A DNA stretch of 64,000 bases from Robertmurraya sp. FSL R5-0851 (GCF_038002965.1 NZ_JBBOOE010000001.1:632501-696500); one strand, 5' to 3'. Positions 6,829-16,722 are shown, counted from the stretch's first letter. Translations and numbers: made by a program. The notes: generated by a model not told the origin, from the letters alone.

Positions 6829-8901
6829 CTATTTCATCTGAAAATACGTATCTAGTACTCTACGCCCGATGGTTAAGTTCGGGGAGGGACCTGTGTCTCC
6901 AGTGTACACCCATGGAACAATGACGGCCATGGCTACTTCGGGGTTACTTGAAGGCGCGTAACTGATTAAGCTCACATTCATCACTTCCGGTGGTGCGTTT
7001 TTAGGGAATTGATCACGGTCTGGTCCGTCATAGAAGGATTGTGCGGTACCTGTTTTTCCTGCAGGGCTATAAGGGGCAGAACCAAAGGCTTTTGCTCCTG
7101 TTCCTGAGGTCATCACTCGGCGGAATCCGGTTTGAACTCGTTCGACCCATTCGTCCTTCATGCTGACCCGATTTAATATATTTGGTTGTATTTCTTGGTA
7201 AACGGGGCCAAGCTTATCAATAGACGTACCAGGCTCACGGATTTCCTTTACAATATGCGGCTGAATGCGGTAGCCTCCATTAGCAATCGTTGCGGCATAT
7301 TGAGCAAGCTGCATCGTTGTGTACGTATCATATTGTCCAATAACTAAGTCAAGGGCAAAACCTGGCTTCGTTGAAGGTCCTTTAAATCCGGTCATTTCAT
7401 TTGGTAAGTCAATTCCTGTTTTTGCACCTAATCCAAATTGAGCAAAGGAATCTCTAATTTTTGAAAAAGTGTCTGGTGCTAAGCTTAAAGGAGCATTTGG
7501 TACATACTGTCCTCCTCCGATTTTTATGGCAGTACGGAACATATACACGTTAGAGGATTGCTCTAATGCATACAGATCATTAATCGTCCCCATATTTCTC
7601 CATGATTTTTTCACGGGAGTTCCTTTAATGGCAATGGGTCCGTCATATAGGGAAGTATTTGGAGAAATAGCACCCGTTTGGTATCCTGTAAGCACGGTTG
7701 CTCCCTTCACGGAGGAACCTACATTATAGGAGGTAGTAATGTTGCCAAGCGCGAAGTCCTGGATTTCAAGGTTACCTGTTTCTTCGCTTCTCGCTAAAAG
7801 CTTTCCAGCCATTGTTAAAATCTCACCGGTATTTGGATCCATTAAAACAACAAAGGCACGGTCTAGAAACTTTGTTCCGCCAAATCCCCGTTTGGTAGCA
7901 AGAAGCTCTTCTTCTAGTATTTTTTCAACGGCTAGCTGTAAGTCCATATCAATGGTCAGGATGAGGTCCTTGCCGCGCGTTCCATCGGATACGGGGACCG
8001 TTCCTACATTATTTCCTGCTTTGTCTTTTAAGTATTTTATTTTGGATTTATTTCCGCGCAGAACATCTTCATATTGATATTCCAGATAGCTTTTTCCAAC
8101 ACGATCATTTCTACTATAGCCGCGTGAGAGATAGTAATCTAGCTGTTCTGCTGGTATCCCTTCTTCACTAGTAGTGGTTTTTCCTAAGATTGTTTTTAAT
8201 GTATTTTCGAATGCATACGTTCGTTCCCAGTCCGTCACCGTGTCTACACCAGGTAAAAAGTTAAGATTCTCACTAACCATAGAGAATTCTTTATCGGTTA
8301 CACCAACATTTTTTACGAGATGAGGGGTATATTCGTAGCCACTTGCAAATTCACGGTAAATAGAAATTATCTGCATATCCTTCTCTTTTAGAGAGGCGAG
8401 ATCTTCGGGAGTAATCCGTTCTAGCAACGTGTCATAATACTTTTTGTTAAATTCTTTTTCACTGTCTGTTGAATCTCTCATGGCCTCTTCTTCGGATGTG
8501 GATATTTTCTCTTTCACCAATAAAGGATTTTTTATGATCCAATAATCTTTTTTGTCCCGATCTCTCACTTTCTTTGTATCCATCTTGATGAGTTCGGAGA
8601 GATTTTCTGCGGTTTTTAACATTTCCTCCTGACTGGCTCCCCAGTTGGTGTATGTAATCGCGTTTTGAGCAATGTTATCCACTACTATTTTTCCGTTTCG
8701 GTCGTACATTTTTCCGCGTGGAACGGGTTGGCTAACAATGATTTCGTTTGTTCTTTCGAGTTCTTCCTTATAGGCTACGCCCTGGACCATTTGTACGGTA
8801 CCTAAGCGCACAATGAGGATGACGAATAAGACAAAAACAATAAAAAATAGGAGATTTACTCGTAAGGGAACATGTCTCTTTTTGCTGGCTTTTTTCATCA
8901 T
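6829..8901 (-). CDS. Class B penicillin-binding protein (PbpA/PbpH type transpeptidase)
   Basis: A 690-residue peptidoglycan transpeptidase. One N-terminal anchor (about residues 13-36) is followed by the dimerisation domain (PRGKMYDRNGKIV) and the transpeptidase domain, with active-site motifs in order: S-x-x-K in VGSSVKGAT, S-x-N in QSSNVYM and K-T-G in AGKTGTAQ. Length and motif spacing fit PbpA/PbpH of Bacillus, which serve rod-shape side-wall growth; SpoVD-type PASTA repeats are missing. An AAGGAGTG site precedes the double ATG. It is a single-gene unit with a terminator. Confidence 0.93.
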   Translation of the reverse strand: MMKKASKKRHVPLRVNLLFFIVFVLFVILIVRLGTVQMVQGVAYKEELERTNEIIVSQPVPRGKMYDRNGKIVVDNIAQNAITYTNWGASQEEMLKTAENLSELIKMDTKKVRDRDKKDYWIIKNPLLVKEKISTSEEEAMRDSTDSEKEFNKKYYDTLLERITPEDLASLKEKDMQIISIYREFASGYEYTPHLVKNVGVTDKEFSMVSENLNFLPGVDTVTDWERTYAFENTLKTILGKTTTSEEGIPAEQLDYYLSRGYSRNDRVGKSYLEYQYEDVLRGNKSKIKYLKDKAGNNVGTVPVSDGTRGKDLILTIDMDLQLAVEKILEEELLATKRGFGGTKFLDRAFVVLMDPNTGEILTMAGKLLARSEETGNLEIQDFALGNITTSYNVGSSVKGATVLTGYQTGAISPNTSLYDGPIAIKGTPVKKSWRNMGTINDLYALEQSSNVYMFRTAIKIGGGQYVPNAPLSLAPDTFSKIRDSFAQFGLGAKTGIDLPNEMTGFKGPSTKPGFALDLVIGQYDTYTTMQLAQYAATIANGGYRIQPHIVKEIREPGTSIDKLGPVYQEIQPNILNRVSMKDEWVERVQTGFRRVMTSGTGAKAFGSAPYSPAGKTGTAQSFYDGPDRDQFPKNAPPEVMNVSLISYAPSSNPEVAMAVIVPWVYTGDTGPSPNLTIGRRVLDTYFQMK

Positions 8902-9013
8902 GAACTACACTCCTTAGAAGGGAACGATTCTACTGGTATATATTTCTATTTTTATCATAATCTATGACGTTCTTAATAACAATAAAGTTTCAATTTTTTG
9001 ATTTATTTACAGG

Positions 9014-9125
9014 TTATTCACATGTTGTGGATTACTATTGTGAAAATGCTGTTAGTAAACTGTATACAACTTAAATAATCCACATTATCCACATTTTATA
9101 AGCAAAGTTATACACATTATCCACA
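9014..9125. promoter_or_regulatory. DnaA-box cluster (six boxes)
   Basis: Boxes resembling the DnaA consensus TTATCCACA occur at 9014-9022 (TTATTCACA), 9026-9034 (TGTGGATTA, reverse), 9076-9084 (TAATCCACA), 9085-9093 (TTATCCACA, perfect), 9108-9116 (TTATACACA) and 9117-9125 (TTATCCACA, perfect). The last four form two back-to-back 18-bp pairs 32 bp apart. No dnaA, dnaN or rep gene is near, so this is not oriC; it resembles the DnaA-box clusters outside oriC known in B. subtilis. Confidence 0.75.
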
Positions 9126-9234
9126 GAAATGAACTTTAACGAGAACAAACATGAGGATAAATAAAAAAAATTATAAACAACCTGTCCAAATGCCTCTTTT
9201 CTTTCTATATAGAAGGTGAGAGGAGGTGATAGAG

Positions 9235-9456
9235 ATGGCACAGGCGATAATCATGGATACGAAGCTTAAAGTATTGTTTGAGAATGGGTTGAACTCGAAA
9301 GGAGAAGTTATCATTAAAACGAAGATATTTAGTAATGTGCGTAAGGAGGCTACAGCGGATCAACTTTTTCAAGCAGGTCAAGCATTAGCAAGTCTTTGTT
9401 CACTACCAGTTGTGAACATTGAACGAGCTGACAATTTTGAGTTGGTAAACGCGTAA
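9235..9456 (+). CDS. DUF1659 family protein
   Basis: 73 residues, starting MAQAIIMDTKLKVLFENGL. It matches the short DUF1659 family of Bacillus, whose role is unknown. The ATG at 9235 is preferred because AGGAGGTGAT sits 8 bases upstream. The gene is paired with a DUF2922 gene 37 bp downstream, the usual neighbour of this family. Confidence 0.85.
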   Translation: MAQAIIMDTKLKVLFENGLNSKGEVIIKTKIFSNVRKEATADQLFQAGQALASLCSLPVVNIERADNFELVNA

Positions 9457-9493
9457 GTAGGGCTCAGTTATTAAACAATAGGAGGTGAAAAAA

Positions 9494-9712
9494 TTGGCCA
9501 AAACATTAGAATTACAATTCATAACAGAAACAGGTGAAACTTCGACGATTAGTTTGGAGTCTCCCAAGGAACCTGTTGATACAGCTGCCGTGAAGGTGGC
9601 GATGGATCAAATTGTTGCTTCAAATGCATTTTATAGTGCGAAGGGACAGCTGGTTTCCCCTAAAGGAGTTAGAGTTATTGAGAGAAATGTAACACCTTAT
9701 GAATTAGCTTAG
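9494..9712 (+). CDS. DUF2922 family protein
   Basis: 72 residues, MAKTLELQFITETGE..., of the DUF2922 family, unknown function. A TTG start at 9494 is chosen: AGGAGGTGA lies 5-8 bases upstream, whereas the GTG at 9485 is part of that ribosome site. It forms a two-gene operon with the DUF1659 gene and is closed by a terminator. Confidence 0.85.
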   Translation: MAKTLELQFITETGETSTISLESPKEPVDTAAVKVAMDQIVASNAFYSAKGQLVSPKGVRVIERNVTPYELA

Positions 9713-9718
9713 TATAAG

Positions 9719-9752
9719 AGAGAGTCGGTTGAAATGGACCGACTCTCTTTTT
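9719..9752. terminator. Bidirectional terminator after DUF2922 gene
   Basis: 11-bp perfect stem AGAGAGTCGGT/ACCGACTCTCT with an 8-base loop and T run; the convergent gene ends just after it. Confidence 0.85.
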
Positions 9753-9753
9753 G

Positions 9754-10242
9754 CTACATAACGATTTTGCACCAAAGGACTTTTTCCTTGATTCTTACAC
9801 CAGCTAATTTTCCGAACGGTATGTCTCGAACGACTTCAATGTCATTAAAGTTAATGGTGAGTTTGTTATCTTCGTATGTTACCCCGTCCGCATCTTTTAA
9901 GAGCTTCTTTTTCATGGACTCCTTTAGACTCGGCTTTAAGTCGACTACCTCAAATTGTATCCGTCTTCCTTTTGCCATGATAGGTTTCAATTCTAGTCGG
10001 AAAGGAACAGGTACGAGCATGACCTTGGTATTTCCTGTTAAGACCAGATGTTCCCCTTCAAACGAACATTGTAAATTGGAGGTTCCTTCTAATGGTTGAA
10101 GATGTAGCAGGCGGTTGACCAGTTCTTCTGACATACGAATAGGTGTACCAGTCGCAATTTTATTGAGCAGGCTTTCCACCGTCCAAGATTGATCATTTAA
10201 TTCCCCAAGCTTTCGCTGCATTGTTTCGAGAAACTCGTTCAT
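9754..10242 (-). CDS. Hypothetical protein, 162 residues
   Basis: A soluble protein with no signal peptide. It begins MNEFLETMQRKLGELNDQSW and has a beta-rich middle (FEGEHLVLTGNTKVMLVPVPF) and a late NKLTINFNDIEVVRDIPFG segment. The pattern of a lipid-binding beta barrel (DUF2993/LmeA-like) is possible but not convincing. It stands alone, convergent with the DUF2922 gene and divergent from the GntR operon. Confidence 0.6.
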   Translation of the reverse strand: MNEFLETMQRKLGELNDQSWTVESLLNKIATGTPIRMSEELVNRLLHLQPLEGTSNLQCSFEGEHLVLTGNTKVMLVPVPFRLELKPIMAKGRRIQFEVVDLKPSLKESMKKKLLKDADGVTYEDNKLTINFNDIEVVRDIPFGKLAGVRIKEKVLWCKIVM

Positions 10243-10384
10243 GCGGTCTCCTCCAAGCTGTCATTTTTCTAGTTGTTCGAATTCATTCATTACATTATAT
10301 GGACGGGAAAAATAAAAAATGAATAAAGTCGCAAAAAGTTAGTGTACAACTAAATACGCTTGATTTTTCCATATTTTTCATATA

Positions 10385-10410
10385 TAGTACATTATATCAG
10401 TAATGCACTA
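10385..10410 (+). promoter_or_regulatory. Candidate GntR operator upstream of the ABC operon
   Basis: Inverted repeat TAGTACATTA - 6 bases - TAATGCACTA (one mismatch), about 30 bp upstream of the regulator start. Position fits autoregulation by the YtrA-like protein. Confidence 0.5.
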
Positions 10411-10441
10411 GCGTACCATATGGATATAGGAGGTGAGGAAC

Positions 10442-10810
10442 ATGATCTTAAACTCAAATAGTATGAAGCCAATCTATGTACAAATTGCTGAGTATTTAGA
10501 AGGGGAGATATTAAGGGACTCCATTCGGCCTGACGAAAAGATTTACTCTCAATATCAGCTGGCGGAAATGTTCAACATCAATCCTGCTACGGCAGCAAAA
10601 GGGTTAAATTTATTAGCGGATGAAGACATTTTGTACAAAAGGAGAGGGCTTGGCATGTTTGTGGCTGCAGATGCAAAGAAGATCATCCTCACAAAACGAA
10701 CCAACACCAAACTGAAGGAGCTTATTGAAGAAACGGTTAGGGAAGCTCGGCAATTAGGCATAAGTAAGGAAGAACTAATAGAGATGATTCAAAAGGAGGG
10801 GGAAGAGTAA
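10442..10810 (+). CDS. GntR-family regulator, YtrA subfamily
   Basis: 122 residues with an N-terminal winged helix ([17 protein letters not shown]...[21 protein letters not shown]...RRGLGMFV) and a short helical tail (about 75-120) rather than a large effector domain, as in YtrA-type repressors that sense cell-wall stress. AGGAGGTGAGG precedes the ATG at 10442. It is the first gene of a four-gene operon (regulator, ATPase, permease, membrane-anchored protein), with the next ATG overlapping its stop by one base. Confidence 0.92.
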   Translation: MILNSNSMKPIYVQIAEYLEGEILRDSIRPDEKIYSQYQLAEMFNINPATAAKGLNLLADEDILYKRRGLGMFVAADAKKIILTKRTNTKLKELIEETVREARQLGISKEELIEMIQKEGEE

Positions 10811-11706
10811 TGAATATCGTTGCATGCAAGAACCTGTCAAAAACATATGGAAGGCATCAAGCTTTAAGAAGTGTTTCTTTTTCTCTTGAGGGTGAAAAGA
10901 TCATAGGGTTGATTGGTCGAAACGGAGCGGGTAAGTCCACTTTATTAAAACTGATGGCAGGCTTTCTGGAAAAAACATCTGGGGAGATCCACATTTTTTC
11001 GGAAGAACCCTTTAATAGCCTAAAAGTTTCTGCTAACACCATTTTTATGAGTGATGAAGTCACCTTTAATCCTGCTCTTACATTAGAAGACATTCTAAAG
11101 GCAGCAGAAAGCTTTTATCCGAACTGGAATCGTGATTTAGCCCACCGACTTTTAGATTATTTTTCTATCTCCCTACATTCCTACCACGCCAGTCTCTCAA
11201 AAGGGATGCGAAGTACATTCAACACGATTATGGGGCTATCCACTAGAGCACCACTAACCTTATTTGATGAACCAACGACAGGGATGGATGCGGCCGTTCG
11301 TAAGGATTTTTACCGTGCCATTTTAAAAGATTATTTAGCCCATCCACGAATGATCGTCATATCCAGTCATCTGTTAAATGAGATGGAGGAACTATTCGAA
11401 GAGATCTTGCTGATAAAAGAAGGGGCCGTTCATCTTCATGAAAGTGTGGAAAATTTGAAAGAATTCGCGGTTGGTGTGACCGGAAGAACTTCCGTAGTGG
11501 AAGAGTTGTTGATAAATGAAACCGCTATTTTCCAACAAGCAGTTGGGATTGATCAGAGCTATGCTGTTGTGAAACGCGGGGTAGAAGTAGAGCGGCAAGC
11601 AAAGTTACTAGAACTTGAGCTGTCACCTGTTTCCGTTAGTGATTTATGGATGTATATTACAAGCAAGTCTAAGGGAGGGATTGATCATGTATTTGACAGA
11701 GAGTAA
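10810..11706 (+). CDS. ABC transporter ATP-binding protein (YtrB-like)
   Basis: 298 residues. Walker A is GRNGAGKST, Walker [12 protein letters not shown], with an H-loop in ISSHLLNE. The signature region is degenerate (SLSKGMRS instead of LSGGQ), which is common in YtrB-like ATPases. The C-terminal part (about 215-298) has no clear motif. It starts at the regulator stop and ends after the permease start (20-bp overlap), so the operon is tightly coupled. Likely an efflux or cell-envelope-response transporter; substrate unknown. Confidence 0.9.
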   Translation: MNIVACKNLSKTYGRHQALRSVSFSLEGEKIIGLIGRNGAGKSTLLKLMAGFLEKTSGEIHIFSEEPFNSLKVSANTIFMSDEVTFNPALTLEDILKAAESFYPNWNRDLAHRLLDYFSISLHSYHASLSKGMRSTFNTIMGLSTRAPLTLFDEPTTGMDAAVRKDFYRAILKDYLAHPRMIVISSHLLNEMEELFEEILLIKEGAVHLHESVENLKEFAVGVTGRTSVVEELLINETAIFQQAVGIDQSYAVVKRGVEVERQAKLLELELSPVSVSDLWMYITSKSKGGIDHVFDRE

Positions 11707-12433
11707 TATCCGAGACGTTGTTTTCAAACAGTATCGCTACAAACTGCAAGCGTATTTGGGCGTTTTTACCTCTCTTATGTTTATCCAAGTGCTTGGGATG
11801 TTATTTTCGATAAGCGGAACGGGCTCTATGGGAGGGAGTGCCGGTACCTTTAGTTACGATGTAAAAACCTACAGTGGTAGTTTGGTGGCTATTTTTACGT
11901 TGGTTTGGGCTTTTTCAAACGGAATCTCGCTGACCACCAAGCAGCATAGATATGATGACTTCAATTTTATTACGACTCGACAGGTGAGCAATCTTGCGAA
12001 TGTACTGTTTCTAGCGACAGCGAGTGTGATTGCTGCCATCATGGGGCTTCTAACCACGTATGCATTAAGATTAGTGGTTTCACAGTTTTTGAGAACACCA
12101 TCGATTGCGGTAGATCAGTTGTCTTTGGTAGAGGCATGTAAGGGTTTAGGAGGATTTTTTCTCTATATTTTATTGTTTGCGAGCGTTGGTTATTTTATTG
12201 GAATGCTTGCTCAGATGAATAAGATAGTCGCATTTTTACTTCCTGTGCTTCTTATTGTTGTCATTACGATCCAAGCGTACTTAGGAGGAGAAGCTACATT
12301 AATCGTCGATATAGGGAGTTTCTATGTTCTTGAGGCTTCGTTTTTCCTTTTCGCTGTTAAAAGTGTCATCACTACCTTTTTCTTTTTTCTACTCGCATAT
12401 ATGTTAGGAAATCGTTTGGAGGTGGGGGTATGA
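11687..12433 (+). CDS. ABC transporter permease
   Basis: 248 residues starting [20 protein letters not shown], with six predicted membrane helices (first at about 20-40, last at about 225-243). The start at 11687 has AAGGGAGGG 7-10 bases upstream. It overlaps the ATPase gene at its start and the next gene by 4 bases at its end. No substrate signature is seen; the context is a YtrABC-like system. Confidence 0.85.
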   Translation: MYLTESNIRDVVFKQYRYKLQAYLGVFTSLMFIQVLGMLFSISGTGSMGGSAGTFSYDVKTYSGSLVAIFTLVWAFSNGISLTTKQHRYDDFNFITTRQVSNLANVLFLATASVIAAIMGLLTTYALRLVVSQFLRTPSIAVDQLSLVEACKGLGGFFLYILLFASVGYFIGMLAQMNKIVAFLLPVLLIVVITIQAYLGGEATLIVDIGSFYVLEASFFLFAVKSVITTFFFFLLAYMLGNRLEVGV

Positions 12434-13116
12434 TGGTAGCCATTATTCTACTAATCTTGGTGATAGCTGCAGTCGTTTCTCAACTGTCCAAATCGAAGAA
12501 AAAGGCTCGGATCGGAATGAAAACTACAAGATTTCTACTTCTTGGTTACGTAGGTTTGCTGATTCTGTTTGCTGGTGCTTCTTGGCTTCTACCTACGAAT
12601 AGTTCCTCTTTTGAAATGATGTCAGAAGAGGAAGTGGAAAAGAGTATGGAGCTTCAGGATAAGGTGATGAATGAGGCGTTCCGAGGATCCTTTGAAGAAG
12701 AGAATGGATTAGATGTTGTAGAGAAGTGGAACTTTCCAATAACCGGTGACGAGCTGGGTATTACAACCCTTAATGATTATTATGTTCAAGTGTTTATAGA
12801 GAAAAGCCCGGATATGGGAAAAGAAATTCAGGTTACTCATTATTCTGGAAAAACCATTGTGAACGGAATGGATCTTACTGACAAAAAAGGTGCCATTCAA
12901 ATGGAGATGCAAGGGAATAAACTTGAAATTATGAATCCCTCTCATGTAGCAGTAAATTTAGCCGAGATATCAAGTGGATTTCCATTTCAACAATTCTCCT
13001 CAGAGAAGGTTGAATGGTTCTCCGGCGGATCTTACGGCAACATTGGAATGGATGTACTGTATATAAAAGCACCTGAAGGGCTGAAAATAGAAGGCGAAGC
13101 CCTCTACGTCAACTGA
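12430..13116 (+). CDS. Membrane-anchored protein of the GntR/ABC operon
   Basis: 228 residues: an N-terminal helix (about 3-20), a short basic loop, a second helix (about 35-52, GYVGLLILFAGASWLL), then an extracytoplasmic domain of about 170 residues rich in Asp/Glu with no recognised motif. The start overlaps the permease stop (ATGA). Such third components of Ytr-like systems are poorly understood; a sensing or accessory role is inferred only from the operon. Confidence 0.75.
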   Translation: MMVAIILLILVIAAVVSQLSKSKKKARIGMKTTRFLLLGYVGLLILFAGASWLLPTNSSSFEMMSEEEVEKSMELQDKVMNEAFRGSFEEENGLDVVEKWNFPITGDELGITTLNDYYVQVFIEKSPDMGKEIQVTHYSGKTIVNGMDLTDKKGAIQMEMQGNKLEIMNPSHVAVNLAEISSGFPFQQFSSEKVEWFSGGSYGNIGMDVLYIKAPEGLKIEGEALYVN

Positions 13117-13161
13117 ACTGTCCACCCCAGGCGTACAAATACGGTCCAAGTGTCCACGAAC

Positions 13162-13222
13162 GGTGACAGACACCCTTCGTGGACAAAAAGGGGCATTTTG
13201 TCCACGAAGGGTGTCTGTCACC
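13162..13222. repeat. Long inverted repeat with GGTGTCTGTCACC core
   Basis: Two perfect 27-bp arms (13162-13188 and 13196-13222, beginning GGTGACAGACACCC) flank a 7-base loop. The same core (GGTGTCTGTCACC, CGTGGACA) recurs at 63354-63457, so this is a dispersed intergenic repeat. It lies after the ABC operon and may act as a transcription terminator or RNA stabiliser. Confidence 0.85.
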
Positions 13223-13241
13223 GGGAGGTCTTTCGAATCTG

Positions 13242-13271
13242 TTGACAGGTGGGGCTTTTTTGTGATATTTA
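13242..13271 (+). promoter_or_regulatory. Promoter of htpG
   Basis: TTGACA at 13242-13247 and TATTTA at 13266-13271 with an 18-base spacer; transcription would begin at the CIRCE element. Confidence 0.6.
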
Positions 13272-13279
13272 AATAGTGA

Positions 13280-13306
13280 TTAGCACTCGGAGTGGTAGAG
13301 TGCTAA
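13280..13306 (+). promoter_or_regulatory. CIRCE operator (HrcA) upstream of htpG
   Basis: Exact TTAGCACTC - 9 bases - GAGTGCTAA, the HrcA-binding heat-shock operator, 40 bp before the htpG start codon and overlapping the expected transcription start. Confidence 0.95.
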
Positions 13307-13345
13307 AGGAATTACGTATATTGATTGATGAGAGGGGATTTTAGA

Positions 13346-15223
13346 ATGGAAAAGAAGCAATTCCAGGCAGAGTCAAAGAGATTGTTAGACATGATGATTC
13401 ACTCCATTTACACACACAGAGAAATTTTTCTACGTGAATTGTTATCAAACGCAAGTGATGCGATTGATAAAATTTATTATCGTGCCTTAACCGACGATAA
13501 CATCACTTTTGATAAAGACAACTATTTTATAAAGATTGCTGCTAACAAAGAGAGCAGGAAGTTAACGATTACCGACACAGGTATTGGTATGACCAAGGAA
13601 GAGCTGGAAAACAATCTAGGGGTCATCGCTAAAAGTGGCTCACTTGCCTTTAAGTCTGAAAATGAGCTAAAGGATGGTCACGACATTATTGGGCAGTTTG
13701 GTGTTGGATTTTATTCTGCATTCATGGTGGCAGACGTGGTTACGGTTATCACCAAATCACTAGGAAGCGACACGGCTTATAAGTGGGAATCAGAAGGTGC
13801 CGATGGTTATACGATCGAGCCGTATGAAAAAAGTGAAGTGGGAACGGAAATCATCCTTACCATTAAGCCAAATACAGAAGACGATAACTACGATGAGTTC
13901 TTAGAAGAATATCGTCTCAAATCCATTGTAAAAAAATACTCCGACTTCATTCGTTACCCTATTAAAATGGATACTACGAGCAGTCGTTTAAAAGAAGGCA
14001 GTGAGTCGGAATACGAAGAGGTTACAGAAGAGCAAACCATTAATAGCATGGTGCCAATCTGGAGAAAGAACAAAAACGAATTAACAACAGAGGACTACGA
14101 AAACTTTTACGCGGAAAAACATTACGGCTTTGATAAGCCTTTAAAGCATATTCATATCAGCGTGGATGGTGCGGTTCGTTATCAAGCGGTGTTATATATC
14201 CCAGAAAAAATTCCATTTGATTACTACACGCAGGAATATGAAAAAGGGTTGGAGCTTTATTCAAACGGTGTTCTCATCATGAATAAATGCGCGGATCTAT
14301 TACCGGACTATTTCAGCTTTGTGAAAGGGATGGTGGATTCCGAAGATTTATCTCTCAATATCTCTAGAGAAATGTTGCAACATGATCGTCAATTAAAACT
14401 CATTGCGAAAAATATTAAAAACAAAATCAAAGGTCAGCTACAAAGCTTGTTAAAAGAAGACCGCGAAAAGTACGAAGCCTTCTTCCAATCCTTTGGCCGC
14501 CAATTAAAGTTTGGTGTTTATAGCGATTTTGGAAGCAATAAAGAGACGCTTCAGGATCTCATCATGTTCTATTCATCAAAAGAAAAGAAGCTTGTTACAT
14601 TAGATGAGTATGTGTCAAGAATGCCTGAGGATCAAAAGTATATTTACTATGCATCAGGTGAGTCAGTAGAGCGCATTGAAAAGCTTCCTCAAACCGAGCT
14701 TGTGGCGGATAAAGGCTATGAAATCCTTTATTTCACAGATGATATTGATGAGTTTGCGATTCGTATGCTAATGAATTATAAGGAAAAAGAATTCAAGTCC
14801 GTCTCTAGTGGTGATTTAGGAATTGAAGAGCAAGCAGATGAAAAAGAGTCAGCAGAACAAACGGAGAACCAAGAACTGTTTGAATACATGAAGTCAGCGC
14901 TTGGAGAAAAGGTAAAGGCCGTACGTGTATCTAAGCGTCTTAAATCACATCCTGTTTGCTTAACAACGGAAGGTGACGTGTCCATTGAGATGGAGAAAGT
15001 TCTCCAAGCGATGCCAAATAACCAAAATGTCAAAGCAGACAAAGTGTTAGAAATCAACGTGAACCACGAAGTATTTGCCTCCTTAAAGGATGCGTTTGCT
15101 AATGACAAGGACAAGCTAACCTTGTTTACAGGGCTTCTTTACAATCAGGCATTGCTCATTGAGGGGTTACCAATCGAAGATCCAGTAGAATTTACAAACG
15201 ATATTTGCAAAATTATGGTGTAA
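13346..15223 (+). CDS. htpG: Molecular chaperone HtpG (Hsp90)
   Basis: 625 residues, near the 626 usual for Bacillus HtpG. ATP-binding GHKL motifs are present: [39 protein letters not shown] and [10 protein letters not shown]. The middle domain carries [10 protein letters not shown] and the C-terminus is a dimerisation domain. The ATG at 13346 follows a GAGAGGGGA site; two in-frame starts slightly upstream (13325, 13328) overlap that site. The gene is single, with a CIRCE site in front, so HrcA control is expected, unlike B. subtilis htpG, which is known as HrcA-independent. Confidence 0.97.
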   Translation: MEKKQFQAESKRLLDMMIHSIYTHREIFLRELLSNASDAIDKIYYRALTDDNITFDKDNYFIKIAANKESRKLTITDTGIGMTKEELENNLGVIAKSGSLAFKSENELKDGHDIIGQFGVGFYSAFMVADVVTVITKSLGSDTAYKWESEGADGYTIEPYEKSEVGTEIILTIKPNTEDDNYDEFLEEYRLKSIVKKYSDFIRYPIKMDTTSSRLKEGSESEYEEVTEEQTINSMVPIWRKNKNELTTEDYENFYAEKHYGFDKPLKHIHISVDGAVRYQAVLYIPEKIPFDYYTQEYEKGLELYSNGVLIMNKCADLLPDYFSFVKGMVDSEDLSLNISREMLQHDRQLKLIAKNIKNKIKGQLQSLLKEDREKYEAFFQSFGRQLKFGVYSDFGSNKETLQDLIMFYSSKEKKLVTLDEYVSRMPEDQKYIYYASGESVERIEKLPQTELVADKGYEILYFTDDIDEFAIRMLMNYKEKEFKSVSSGDLGIEEQADEKESAEQTENQELFEYMKSALGEKVKAVRVSKRLKSHPVCLTTEGDVSIEMEKVLQAMPNNQNVKADKVLEINVNHEVFASLKDAFANDKDKLTLFTGLLYNQALLIEGLPIEDPVEFTNDICKIMV

Positions 15224-15229
15224 GTATGT

Positions 15230-15262
15230 GAGGGCACTCAATTTGGGTGCTCTTTTCTTTTT
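15230..15262 (+). terminator. Terminator of htpG
   Basis: Stem GAGGGCAC/GTGCTCTT (with wobble pairs) followed by a T-rich run. Confidence 0.75.
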
Positions 15263-15354
15263 ACCCTCAAAAAAATACCACCGATCCTTGTTATTGTATC
15301 AAGGGGTGTACTACTATGAAGATATACACTATCTTCACCTGGAGGTGACAGGTT

Positions 15355-16722
15355 CTGCTTCACCTAACAAAACATCATAATCCAGAGCAAAACCCAGAGT
15401 TGATTCGGCGTTGGTCAAAGTTCTCAACCCCAATAGATCAACTGATCAAAGAGACGGACACTCTTTTTCGGAAAATTGTCGTGCATCCTAGTCCTTCCAT
15501 AAATGATATGAGTACCCTCGTAAATGAAAAGGGGGAGGCGATCCCCTCATGGCTTCCAGATTTAGACGTCGAATTCCAGAAACTTCAAAGTGAAATAAAG
15601 TACGAAAGAAATGTGGTTGACTTTGGGGCAGTTGGTGATGGAATAACTGACAATACAAACGCTTTTCGAAAAGCCATTGGTCGAGGCAGCTGTAAGATTA
15701 TTATCCCTGAAGGTGTATTTGTCACAAAAGGAATTAAACTTCCCTCCAACACGATCCTTGTTGGGGCAGGAAAGGGAAAAACAATACTTAAACTCCATCA
15801 TGACGCTCTAAAATCCGCCATTCTTCTCACCAATAAACATCATATCAGTGGAAATCACCATATTTATGTGGAAGGTATGACCCTTGATTGGAATGTGAAT
15901 CGACTATCGAGTGAGGAAAGAACCGCGAGTGGAAACAATCGATCGAGTTGCTTCACATTTGCTCATGTGAAGTATGGGTGGGTGAAAAAGGTAGAAGCCA
16001 TTGATGCTGGGTTACATGCCTTTGACGTTTCTTCTACGCTTTACTATTACATAAAAGATGGATTCATGGGTCCAGGAAGAAGTCAGTATATCTGGCTCGA
16101 TGAATGTAACGGATACGGATTTGGAGATGACGGAATTACCACTCATCATAGTGATTATATTTTTATATCTAAATCGCATATGTGTGATCCAAGTGGAAGA
16201 GCTCATGAAACGGGCTCTTGCAACTCAAATGGCATTGAAATCGATGATGGCTCGAGATATGTCTGGCTTGCGAACAATACGACAACTAGATGCTTTGGGG
16301 GAGTGGAAGTCAAGGCTCATCATAATGCTTCCGCTGCTTCCTATGTCACCATCATTGGGCATTTGTCGGTTCAAGATAATCGCGCCTTCAACTTCCGCCA
16401 TATCGGTCATCATAAAGGAAATGATCCACAGTCGAAAACAGCCTATAACCTAAAAGCCATGAATCTGGTTGCCATTGCTCCTATCTTTACTTCCCTTTAT
16501 AAAGTGTCAACTCCAAGAGCGATGGTGGTCTCCGCATACCGGAATGTCGTGGTGAACCAATTCACTATTCTTGGGGACCCTTCGTATGATTTTGAGGGAC
16601 ACCCTGTCATAGCCATCCAGTATCGTGCAAAACAGGTGGTCCTTCATAAAATCTATATAGATGGTTTTTATCATGCAGGTGGGATAAAAGGTAAATTTTA
16701 TACATCAGAGGAGCTAACATGA
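15355..16722 (+). CDS. Pectate-lyase-superfamily right-handed beta-helix protein
   Basis: About 455 residues. The middle contains the Pectate_lyase_3 entry motif VVDFGAVGDGITDNTNAFRK and repeating beta-coil rungs (GMTLDWN, ...IWLDECNGYGFGDDGITTHHSDYIFI...). The N-terminal 65 residues are helical and basic. No signal peptide or membrane helix is seen, so export by the Sec route is not supported. Similar folds are phage tail spikes, polysaccharide lyases and epimerases. The best ribosome site, GGAGGTGA at 15341-15348, points to a CTG start at 15355; a TTG at 15400 is the next choice but lacks such a site. The stop overlaps the methyltransferase start by 4 bases. Confidence 0.8.
   Translation: MLHLTKHHNPEQNPELIRRWSKFSTPIDQLIKETDTLFRKIVVHPSPSINDMSTLVNEKGEAIPSWLPDLDVEFQKLQSEIKYERNVVDFGAVGDGITDNTNAFRKAIGRGSCKIIIPEGVFVTKGIKLPSNTILVGAGKGKTILKLHHDALKSAILLTNKHHISGNHHIYVEGMTLDWNVNRLSSEERTASGNNRSSCFTFAHVKYGWVKKVEAIDAGLHAFDVSSTLYYYIKDGFMGPGRSQYIWLDECNGYGFGDDGITTHHSDYIFISKSHMCDPSGRAHETGSCNSNGIEIDDGSRYVWLANNTTTRCFGGVEVKAHHNASAASYVTIIGHLSVQDNRAFNFRHIGHHKGNDPQSKTAYNLKAMNLVAIAPIFTSLYKVSTPRAMVVSAYRNVVVNQFTILGDPSYDFEGHPVIAIQYRAKQVVLHKIYIDGFYHAGGIKGKFYTSEELT

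Noticed and set aside
9014..9125. Chromosomal or plasmid replication origin
   Set aside because: DnaA boxes are present, but there is no AT-rich unwinding element with adjacent dnaA/dnaN or rep gene; the flanking genes are ordinary chromosomal ones.
13000..13221. Coding region antisense to the end of the ABC operon
   Set aside because: It runs through the inverted repeat and has no ribosome site; it is a by-product of the repeat's open frames.
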